This document shows, piece by piece, positions 1 through 5,547 of a DNA stretch of 5,547 nucleotides (within the stretch, counting starts at the first letter, position 1; each line of letters begins with the position of its first letter). This stretch comes from HGM05232 sp036661515 (GTDB lineage Bacteria; Bacteroidota; Bacteroidia; Bacteroidales; Muribaculaceae). A program made the position numbers and the translations under genes. Location of the stretch: contig JAVWYO010000123.1 of NCBI GenBank assembly GCA_036661515.1, positions 1-5,547 of the forward strand, written 5' to 3'. The notes beneath the pieces were generated by a model that did no database searches, was not told where the DNA came from, and was given only the letters and a program-made list of their open reading frames with translations.

Positions 1-39
1 ACTCTTATCCCCCATTATTATATGCTACGTATTTTGACC

Positions 40-75
40 AAAAAAAATCCTCATTGGAAAATATACCAATGAGGA
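40..75 (-). terminator. Intrinsic (Rho-independent) terminator after uvrA
   Basis: A perfect 10-bp inverted repeat, TCCTCATTGG at 48-57 and CCAATGAGGA at 66-75, encloses an 8-base A/T loop. On the minus strand the stem is followed directly by a run of eight T residues (complement of the A run at 40-47). This is the classic stem plus U-tract arrangement. It lies about 40 bases beyond the uvrA stop codon. The plus-strand side of the stem is followed by AAATGAAAT, not a T-run, so the terminator should work only for minus-strand transcripts. It marks the end of the three-gene unit. I see no feature in the 39 bases to its left. Confidence 0.93.
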
Positions 76-114
76 AATGAAATATGTAATTTTTATAAAA
101 TTGCGGAATATATA

Positions 115-2955
115 CTACCCTTTTAATTCTTCAGCAAGAAATTTTGATGTAATCGACTTTTTTATCGTCGAAATTTTTTCTGGCGTTCCAACTGCCATTA
201 TTTTTCCGCCATTACGTCCACCATCTGGACCAACATCTATGATATAATCAGCACACTTAATCACATCAAGATTATGTTCAATAACTAATACCGTATTTCC
301 TTTAGCAACAAGGCTATTAAGTACTCCAAGCAACACATTTACATCTTCAAAATGTAGCCCAGTCGTTGGCTCATCAAGAATAAAAATAGTGTTTCCAGTA
401 TCCTTTTTAGCCAATTCTGTAGCTAACTTAACGCGTTGACTTTCGCCTCCCGACAATGTACTCGATGGTTGCCCCAGTTTAATGTAACCTAATCCCACAT
501 CTTGAAGTACTTTTATCTTATTTAATATTGATGGAACATTTTCAAAAAACACTACTGCTTGATTAATTGTCATATCAAGGACATCAGCTATTGACTTACC
601 TTTAAATCGCACTTCAAGCGTCTCCCTATTATATCTTTTACTTCCGCATGCCTCACAAGGGATTAAGACATCTGGAAGGAAATTCATCTCTATCGTTTTA
701 TATCCATTACCTTTGCACACCTCACATCGCCCTCCTGTAACATTAAATGAGAAACGACCTGGTTTATATCCTCTTATTTTAGACTCTGGAAGCCCTACAA
801 ACACATTACGTATATCTGAGAATACTCCAGTGTAGGTTGCTGGATTTGAACGCGGTGAGCGTCCTAATGGCGACTGATCTACGGTAACAACTTTATCTAC
901 ATTATCAATCCCAATAAATTCTTTATAAGGTAATGGTTCTTTATTAGATTTGTAAAAATATTGGCTCAGAATGGGCTGTAATGTACCATTCACAAGGCTT
1001 GATTTTCCACTACCCGAAACACCTGTTACACATAGAAATAGTCCAAGAGGAAAACTAACATCAATATTCTTCAAGTTATTCCCTTTGCACCCTTTTAAAG
1101 TGAGCATCTTCCCATTTCCTTCTCTTCGTTCTTTAGGAATCTCTATCTTTCGACGGCCATTAAGATAATCAGCTGTAACAGTATCGGTCTTCAACATTTC
1201 TTCAGGGGTTCCAGCAAAAACTATTTCGCCACCTTTTTTACCCGCTTTAGGACCAAGATCTACAATATAATCAGCCTCAAGCATCATCTCCTTATCATGC
1301 TCTACAACTATAACAGAATTATCAGAGTCACGCAGATTTTTTAGAGATTGAATAAGCCTTTTATTATCACGCTGATGAAGTCCAATACTCGGCTCATCTA
1401 ATATATATAGCACATTTACAAGTTGCGAGCCTATCTGAGTTGCAAGCCTTATACGTTGACTTTCACCACCCGATAACGTTGCCGAGCTCCTATTGAGTGA
1501 CACATATTCAAGCCCTACATCAAGAAGAAATTTTAGCCGTGTTTTTATCTCCTTTATTATCTCCTTTGCTATAATGGACTGTTGCGAATTAAGAGTACTT
1601 TCAACACTATTCATCCAATCATTAAGCTCCGAGATATCCATAGCAGCAAGTTCCGCAATATTTTTATTATTCAAGCGAAAGTGTAATGCCTCTCTATTAA
1701 GCCTTGCTCCATTACAATCGGGACAAACACTTCGAGAAAAAAACTGCCCAGCCCATTTTTGAGCTTGATAAGAAGCGTCATCAGCCTGCTGAATTTCTAT
1801 ATATTTTATAAGTCCATCATATGAAAGCGCATAATTAGATGTACTCATGGTATCATTCTTTATATAAAGGCGCTCATCAGTACCATTAAGAATATCATCA
1901 AGAGCCTCTTCTGACAACTCTGCTATTGGAGTTTTTATTGTCACTCCATGATTGTCACAAATTGCAGATATTTGCCAAAAAATTAAAGTATTTTTATACT
2001 TACCAAGTGGCACTATTCCTCCATCATAAATAGATATTTTATCATCAGGAATTATCTTATCTTTATCAATAATATTTACATATCCCAACCCCTTGCACTT
2101 TGCACATGCACCCTGAGGTGAATTAAACGAAAAGTTATGTGGAGCTGGTTCTCTATAAGACATTCCTGTAACTGGATCCATAAGCGATTGGCTATAATAT
2201 CCAATCTTATTATCTTCATTATCCAAAATCATAATTTGACCTACACCTTGCTTGAATGCCACCTTTATTGTATCCTTTAGTCGTCCCTCATCTTTCAACG
2301 ACACCTTCAATTTATCTACAACAAGTTCTATACTATGATTTTTATAACGATCAAGTTTCAACCCATAGGTAATCTCCTTTATTTCGCCATCAATCCTTAC
2401 GGTTATATATCCTTTCTTGCGTAGCTGTTCAAAGAGTTCTTTATAATGTCCTTTTCTGTTTTTTACTAATGGCGCAAGAATATATATTTTATGATTGCTG
2501 TATTTTTCTATAATCAGATTTATTATTTTCTCTGTGGTATATTTCACCATCTTTTCGCCTGACACATACGAGAATGCTTCGCCAGCCCGAGCATATAGAA
2601 GACGCAGAAAATCATAGATTTCAGTTGTCGTACCTATTGTACTTCTCGGATTTTTATTAACAGTCTTCTGCTCAATAGATATTACTGGACATAGTCCTGT
2701 GATTTTATCCACATCGGGGCGTTCAAGCACGCCAAGCATATTTCGAGCATAAGCTGAGAACGTTTCAATATAGCGACGTTGTCCCTCAGCAAATATTGTA
2801 TCAAATGCTAACGACGATTTTCCACTTCCGCTCAACCCTGTTATTACAGTAAGTTTATTATGAGGAATTTCTACATCTATATTTTTTAAATTATGCACAC
2901 GCGCGCCATATACAGCAACGCTCTCTACCTCATCATCTTCTTTATTTTCGATCAT
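115..2955 (-). CDS. uvrA: UvrABC excinuclease subunit A (UvrA), full length
   Basis: UvrA is the cytoplasmic damage-sensing ATPase of nucleotide excision repair. As a dimer it scans DNA, loads UvrB at lesions, and leaves before UvrC incises. The 946 residues are close to the usual length (about 940) and carry both ABC modules. Module I has Walker A GLSGSGKSS (40-48, Lys46), signature LSGGESQ (494-500) and Walker B ending LDE (519-521). Module II has Walker A GVSGSGKSS (645-653, Lys651), signature LSGGESQ (834-840) and Walker B ILDE (859-862). The region from about 130 to 255 fits the UvrB-binding domain, which argues for a canonical UvrA1 over a shortened UvrA2 type. Cysteine pairs are C284/C287 with C411/C414, and C744/C747 with C767/C770 (19 residues between the pairs). 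The extra CPxC pair that E. coli-type proteins carry about 24 residues before the CAKC pair is replaced here by D260 and T263. The ATG overlaps the stop of the preceding transglycosylase gene (ATGA), with no good Shine-Dalgarno, so translation is probably coupled. No separate promoter was found. No frameshift or truncation is visible. Confidence 0.98.
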   Translation of the reverse strand: MIENKEDDEVESVAVYGARVHNLKNIDVEIPHNKLTVITGLSGSGKSSLAFDTIFAEGQRRYIETFSAYARNMLGVLERPDVDKITGLCPVISIEQKTVNKNPRSTIGTTTEIYDFLRLLYARAGEAFSYVSGEKMVKYTTEKIINLIIEKYSNHKIYILAPLVKNRKGHYKELFEQLRKKGYITVRIDGEIKEITYGLKLDRYKNHSIELVVDKLKVSLKDEGRLKDTIKVAFKQGVGQIMILDNEDNKIGYYSQSLMDPVTGMSYREPAPHNFSFNSPQGACAKCKGLGYVNIIDKDKIIPDDKISIYDGGIVPLGKYKNTLIFWQISAICDNHGVTIKTPIAELSEEALDDILNGTDERLYIKNDTMSTSNYALSYDGLIKYIEIQQADDASYQAQKWAGQFFSRSVCPDCNGARLNREALHFRLNNKNIAELAAMDISELNDWMNSVESTLNSQQSIIAKEIIKEIKTRLKFLLDVGLEYVSLNRSSATLSGGESQRIRLATQIGSQLVNVLYILDEPSIGLHQRDNKRLIQSLKNLRDSDNSVIVVEHDKEMMLEADYIVDLGPKAGKKGGEIVFAGTPEEMLKTDTVTADYLNGRRKIEIPKERREGNGKMLTLKGCKGNNLKNIDVSFPLGLFLCVTGVSGSGKSSLVNGTLQPILSQYFYKSNKEPLPYKEFIGIDNVDKVVTVDQSPLGRSPRSNPATYTGVFSDIRNVFVGLPESKIRGYKPGRFSFNVTGGRCEVCKGNGYKTIEMNFLPDVLIPCEACGSKRYNRETLEVRFKGKSIADVLDMTINQAVVFFENVPSILNKIKVLQDVGLGYIKLGQPSSTLSGGESQRVKLATELAKKDTGNTIFILDEPTTGLHFEDVNVLLGVLNSLVAKGNTVLVIEHNLDVIKCADYIIDVGPDGGRNGGKIMAVGTPEKISTIKKSITSKFLAEELKG
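2952..2955 (-). other. ATGA stop/start overlap between transglycosylase gene and uvrA
   Basis: On the minus strand the TGA stop of the transglycosylase gene and the ATG start of uvrA share four bases (ATGA). The bases before it (GACGATTGAACA) contain no convincing ribosome-binding sequence. This arrangement normally means translation re-initiates from the upstream gene. It supports the chosen uvrA start and ties uvrA expression to the envelope gene ahead of it. Confidence 0.85.
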
Positions 2956-3956
2956 TGTTCAATCGTCCAATTCTTATTATATGTTTTAAAATCCCTTTTA
3001 CTGCGATATAATTCTTTTTCCAATGGAATTTTTACAATATATGCCTTTCTATCTTTATTAGTTAAAGACCGAGATCTTATCCACGGATTTACTTCCTTTA
3101 ATTGCATATAAGATATTCCATAATTCTTAGCCCAATCGCTCCAACTTGGTACAGCTTCATTCACTGTAATTTCTTTACATTTTATATCTTGATAAAGCTG
3201 ATCTTTCATTAACTTAAAGCCATATTGTTTTGGCGTTTCCATTATTAGTTTCATCGCAATTATCCTAAATACATAACGTGATGTTTCATCTGTTAGATAT
3301 AGATCAAATGAATTTTCGGCAAGTTGCTTTTCAAGCTCACTTGAAATTCTGCCCATTCCTGCATTATAAGAGGCAGCCACAGTTGCCCAATGTTCATATT
3401 TAGAATATCCAACCTTTAAATATTTGCATGCTGCAACAGTTGACTTTTCGGGGTCATAACGTTCATCAACCTCATCATTAACCTCAAGCCCATATTGTTT
3501 AGCTGTTGACGCTAAGAACTGCCATATCCCAGCTGCTCTTGCAGGCGAATAGGCTCTAACATTAAAGTAACTTTCTATCGCAGCAAGGTATATAAAATCT
3601 TCAGGTATTCCATATTTTTTTAAAATAGGAATCATTACAGGTAAATATCGATTAGCTCGTTTTATTGTCAATAATGTATTACTGTGTCCATAGGCAAGCG
3701 ATGTCAATTCTCGGTCAAGTCGTTCATACATATCAATACGATCAAAGTCGACTTTCTCTCCAGCATAGATAACTGTTGATGGCACTACTGGATTATTAGC
3801 AGGACTGTATAGTGCACATTTGCTTTTCACCTGTGGCAATGGAACAGAAGGAAGACTTATCTGTTTGTTATTTTTCTTCCCACAATACACCATTATCGGG
3901 CATACACATAGGAATACTATAACAATTGCCCAATTTAGAGATTTACAATACCTCAT
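2952..3956 (-). CDS. Lytic transglycosylase, SLT family 1 (GH23, MltD-like), with LysM-like C-terminus
   Basis: This is a predicted murein lytic transglycosylase, which cleaves the MurNAc-GlcNAc bond of peptidoglycan to leave 1,6-anhydro-MurNAc. It should act in the periplasm. Residues 9-25 form a hydrophobic export signal or anchor. Cys25 follows it, but Tyr at -1 and Met at -3 make a poor lipobox, so lipoprotein status is doubtful. The catalytic domain spans about 100-240 and has the family-1 signatures: AAIES with the predicted acid Glu128, GIWQF (143-147), DERYDP (164-169) and AASYNAG (194-200). Residues 262-312 (W272, W275, YGIS, LKEVNP, YIVKIP) resemble a divergent LysM or LysM-like module, which would bind glycan; this is inferred from pattern alone. 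The gene starts 6 bases after the stop of the upstream exported-protein gene and overlaps uvrA by 4 bases, so it is the middle gene of an operon. Its start has an A-rich leader and no Shine-Dalgarno, as is common in Bacteroidota. The family is clear; the specific paralogue is not. Confidence 0.93.
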   Translation of the reverse strand: MRYCKSLNWAIVIVFLCVCPIMVYCGKKNNKQISLPSVPLPQVKSKCALYSPANNPVVPSTVIYAGEKVDFDRIDMYERLDRELTSLAYGHSNTLLTIKRANRYLPVMIPILKKYGIPEDFIYLAAIESYFNVRAYSPARAAGIWQFLASTAKQYGLEVNDEVDERYDPEKSTVAACKYLKVGYSKYEHWATVAASYNAGMGRISSELEKQLAENSFDLYLTDETSRYVFRIIAMKLIMETPKQYGFKLMKDQLYQDIKCKEITVNEAVPSWSDWAKNYGISYMQLKEVNPWIRSRSLTNKDRKAYIVKIPLEKELYRSKRDFKTYNKNWTIEQ

Positions 3957-3962
3957 AACATA

Positions 3963-5267
3963 CTATTTTTTTAAATTTATAATATTAATATCCCCTTTTA
4001 ATTTATAATTTTTACCATCGGCTCCTTTTGCCTCTATTACATAGAAATACACACCTGCATCAACATATTTGCCATTATATTTTCCGTCCCAACCTATTGA
4101 TGGATTATCAAAATTACATACTTGAATACCCCACCTATTAAATATCCAGCACTTAAATGAAACTATCGATTTATATGAAATTTTCCACTCATCATTAGTC
4201 CCTTCCGACGACTGCGGAGAGAAAGCATTAGGGCATTCTATGCTCGAATCACCTATCGACACTGTAAACGTTTCACTTGTTGCCTCACAATTCCCCGACG
4301 AGTTGCTCCCTACAAACCTCACATAAAATGTTCCAGCTTCTTGGAAACTATAATTAAGAGTCTCCTCATTATAACGATACAGAATATTTTTAAACTCACT
4401 ATCATTTGAGAATTGCCATTCCTTATGAATCACTGCATCAGTAAAATAGCTCGTAAACTCAATATCAGCAGGAGCTGAGCCACCTAAGCCTCCAACATCT
4501 CCTTTAACTTCATTATTTGCATCACGTGGCGATTGTACGGCTGTCGCATTTACAGATACAGCATTTGTAAAATATTCATCACTCGTAATACTCTCCTGCT
4601 TATTCCAATATTTCAAAAACTTATCACCCGAAAGCGTAAACATAGTATTCACAAACGGAGCAGTTGTTGCAAGAGAAGATTTAAAAGAATCATAACGCTC
4701 TTGTAATTCAATATTCTTATAGATAACACCCTCACTATCCCACTCAAGGGTATTATATGTAAGCGTAAGTTCTCTACTTAAAACTTTTTGCTGACCATTA
4801 ATCGTATAATAAATAATATCGGGTCCATATCCTTCAACATTAAGTAATGTCACATTGCAATCTTGTTCTGCATCAAATCTGATAGCTCCAAGATCAAGAA
4901 AATAATCAGCATAATTCACCACCCAAAAATATTTTCTTTGATTACCATCTTCGATTATATAACCACTATTTTTTATTATATTAGATAACTTAGTAACAGC
5001 GCCATCATGCTGCACACCAGTAATCTCCTCAGCATATCCACCACCTTGACTCCCATATTTATACCATTTAACAGTATTATTTTCATTTACCGAAGTATAG
5101 GATAGAGTGACCCCATCAACATTGTATATAACATATATATTATTTAGCCCAGTTGATGCAACAGGCGTTTCCACAAACACTGGATAAGCGCTATTCTCAA
5201 ATACCACTTGGGAATACACGACAGAAGTAAATAACAATAAAGGCAGTAGAAAGATAAACCTTTTCAT
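3963..5267 (-). CDS. Exported PKD/Ig-like protein with CHU_C (type B) type IX secretion sorting domain
   Basis: The exact function is unknown. Residues 1-19 are a clear signal peptide (MKR, then a Leu-rich core) with probable cleavage at VYS|Q19/20. The resulting N-terminal Gln is what the Bacteroidota 'Q-rule' predicts, and it can be cyclised to pyroglutamate. Residues 21 to about 250 look beta-rich and match no family I can name, with motifs such as EEITGVQHDG (80-89) and FWVVNYADYF (114-123). A Gly-rich hinge (257-264, DVGGLGGS) leads into a PKD/Ig-like domain at about 267-338 (WQFSN, YSFQEAGTFYVRF, a single Cys327). Residues 345-431 form the gliding-motility-associated C-terminal domain (CHU_C; TIGR04131/PF13585 type): CPNAFSPQ, GTNDEW, IFNRWG, GWDGKYNGK, DAGVYFYVIEA and KGDINII. 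That domain is the type B sorting signal for transport across the outer membrane by the type IX secretion system. The gene is first in the operon, 6 bases ahead of the transglycosylase gene, behind a TATCTTTG promoter core. The start is the first ATG and gives a textbook signal peptide. An adhesin or a surface structural role is possible but unproven. Confidence 0.9.
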   Translation of the reverse strand: MKRFIFLLPLLLFTSVVYSQVVFENSAYPVFVETPVASTGLNNIYVIYNVDGVTLSYTSVNENNTVKWYKYGSQGGGYAEEITGVQHDGAVTKLSNIIKNSGYIIEDGNQRKYFWVVNYADYFLDLGAIRFDAEQDCNVTLLNVEGYGPDIIYYTINGQQKVLSRELTLTYNTLEWDSEGVIYKNIELQERYDSFKSSLATTAPFVNTMFTLSGDKFLKYWNKQESITSDEYFTNAVSVNATAVQSPRDANNEVKGDVGGLGGSAPADIEFTSYFTDAVIHKEWQFSNDSEFKNILYRYNEETLNYSFQEAGTFYVRFVGSNSSGNCEATSETFTVSIGDSSIECPNAFSPQSSEGTNDEWKISYKSIVSFKCWIFNRWGIQVCNFDNPSIGWDGKYNGKYVDAGVYFYVIEAKGADGKNYKLKGDINIINLKK

Positions 5268-5301
5268 AATATTTTAATGCGGTTTTATGATGTTTGACTT
5301 A

Positions 5302-5309
5302 CAAAGATA
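5302..5309 (-). promoter_or_regulatory. Bacteroidota-type -7 promoter element (TATCTTTG) of the operon
   Basis: Read on the minus strand, this site is TATCTTTG, an exact match to the Bacteroidota -7 consensus TAnnTTTG recognised by the primary sigma factor (sigma ABfr). Transcription would begin near position 5298, giving a leader of about 30 bases before the ATG at 5267. At the expected 19-21 base spacing upstream I see CTTACTTA and not a clear TTTG -33 element, so the -33 half is weak or missing. The leader ends AAAATATT before the ATG, A/T-rich with no Shine-Dalgarno. No second promoter core was seen before the other two genes, so this one probably drives all three. Confidence 0.62.
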
Positions 5310-5424
5310 CAAAAGAAGTTGAAAATAAGTAAGGTAACAATAACAATAATGGAGATTTTGTATTGAGTAATGGGCAAAAAAGGTGCGTAATTGAGTGTTT
5401 AGTCTTTACGAGAGTGCTGATGGC

Positions 5425-5440
5425 GTGCAACGTCTTCGAC
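5425..5440 (+). repeat. Direct repeat copy 1 (16 bp)
   Basis: GTGCAACGTCTTCGAC here recurs as GTGGAACGTCTTCGAC at 5532-5547, with 15 of 16 bases identical and a period of 107 bases. The match stops at the window edge on the second copy, so the true repeat may be longer. This copy contains the left arm and loop of a small hairpin (5430-5442). Confidence 0.75.
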
Positions 5441-5442
5441 GT
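5430..5442. repeat. Inverted repeat / hairpin 1
   Basis: ACGTC and GACGT form a perfect 5-bp stem around a TTC loop. It is short on its own and matters mainly because its left arm and loop lie in the 16-bp direct repeat and because two further hairpins follow within 90 bases. Confidence 0.5.
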
Positions 5443-5465
5443 AGAATCTCTTATGTCAGCTTATT

Positions 5466-5507
5466 ACCCCACAATTGCGTTCACTAAAGTGAACTCCATT
5501 ATGGGGT
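5466..5507. repeat. Inverted repeat / 42-base imperfect stem-loop 2
   Basis: The outer arms ACCCCA (5466-5471) and TGGGGT (5502-5507) pair perfectly. Inside them AAT (5473-5475) pairs with ATT (5498-5500) and G5477 with C5496. The inner arms GTTCAC (5479-5484) and GTGAAC (5489-5494) pair perfectly around a TAAA loop. Sixteen of 19 opposed positions pair, and the three mismatches are single and symmetric. No T-run follows on either strand, so it is not a typical intrinsic terminator. Confidence 0.72.
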
Positions 5508-5512
5508 TAAAT

Positions 5513-5531
5513 TTCAGAACTGCGTTCTGAA
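5513..5531. repeat. Inverted repeat / hairpin 3
   Basis: TTCAGAAC (5513-5520) and GTTCTGAA (5524-5531) form a perfect 8-bp stem around a TGC loop. In RNA the stem could extend by a U-G and an A-U pair (5511-5512 with 5532-5533). It sits immediately before the second copy of the 16-bp direct repeat. No T-tract follows on either strand. Confidence 0.72.
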
Positions 5532-5547
5532 GTGGAACGTCTTCGAC
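5532..5547 (+). repeat. Direct repeat copy 2 (16 bp, cut by window edge)
   Basis: GTGGAACGTCTTCGAC differs from copy 1 (5425-5440) only at the fourth base. It runs to the last base of the window, so its true right end cannot be seen. If it continued like copy 1, the hairpin arm GACGT would be completed just outside. Confidence 0.7.

Noticed and set aside
971..1168. 65-codon plus-strand open frame inside uvrA
   Set aside because: It lies entirely antisense to the conserved second ATP-binding module of uvrA, has no promoter or ribosome-binding signal, and its product resembles no protein I know.
1493..1762. 89-codon plus-strand open frame inside uvrA
   Set aside because: It is antisense to the signature and zinc region of uvrA. 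The Ser/Phe-rich product is typical of a shadow frame opposite a real gene.
2893..3111. 72-codon plus-strand open frame across the uvrA/transglycosylase junction
   Set aside because: It overlaps two well-supported genes on the opposite strand. Its hydrophobic product reflects AT-rich antisense codons.
3820..4008. 62-codon plus-strand open frame at the start of the transglycosylase gene
   Set aside because: It is antisense to the signal-peptide coding region and the end of the surface-protein gene, with no independent support.
5335..5349. Short tandem TAACAA repeat as a phase-variation tract
   Set aside because: There are only two full copies, located upstream of the promoter core in an AT-rich spacer, which is within what chance would give.
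5420..5530. 36-codon plus-strand frame starting MACNVFDVES as a small protein gene
   Set aside because: It spans all three hairpins and ends inside the last one, and there is no clear promoter or ribosome-binding site ahead of it. A structured repeat explains the sequence better, so it is not listed as a gene.
5466..5531. Hairpins 2 and 3 as intrinsic terminators of a gene to the right
   Set aside because: Neither hairpin is followed by a run of T residues on either strand, unlike the clear terminator at 40-75.
5425..5547. CRISPR array or integron attC site
   Set aside because: The visible repeat is 16 bases at a 107-base period, too short and too far apart for CRISPR, and no attC core motifs (GTTRRRY/RYYYAAC arrangement) were recognised.

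Overview
The window looks like a piece of a Bacteroidota chromosome, most likely from the order Bacteroidales. The DNA is AT-rich. One protein ends in a gliding-motility-type (CHU_C, type B) sorting domain used by the type IX secretion system. The genes have no clear Shine-Dalgarno sequences, and the only convincing promoter core is the Bacteroidota -7 element TAnnTTTG. I cannot name a genus.

Layout: three genes lie head to tail on the minus strand and fill positions 115 to 5267 almost without gaps. In transcription order they are (1) a 434-residue exported protein with an unrecognised N-terminal half, a PKD/Ig-like domain and a CHU_C sorting domain; (2) a 334-residue family-1 (SLT, GH23) lytic transglycosylase with a LysM-like C-terminal module; and (3) uvrA, the 946-residue damage-recognition ATPase of nucleotide excision repair. 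The spacers are 6 bases between genes 1 and 2 and a 4-base ATGA overlap between genes 2 and 3. A TATCTTTG promoter core sits about 35 bases before the first start codon. A strong intrinsic terminator follows uvrA. The window therefore appears to hold one complete three-gene transcription unit with both ends visible.

The two upstream genes act in the cell envelope: one product is exported and probably surface-displayed, the other cuts peptidoglycan. uvrA is cytoplasmic DNA repair. Nothing in the sequence shows a functional link between them, and sharing an operon may simply be conserved gene order.

Right edge: positions 5268 to about 5420 hold the promoter and 5' leader and nothing else I can identify. 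From about 5425 to the end there is an unusual palindrome-dense segment with three hairpins. Its first 16 bases recur, with one mismatch, 107 bases later at the very end of the window. This looks like the edge of an interspersed or tandem palindromic repeat and is the least explained part of the sequence. The rest of the window is fairly ordinary, and I see no clear sign of a new multi-gene system.
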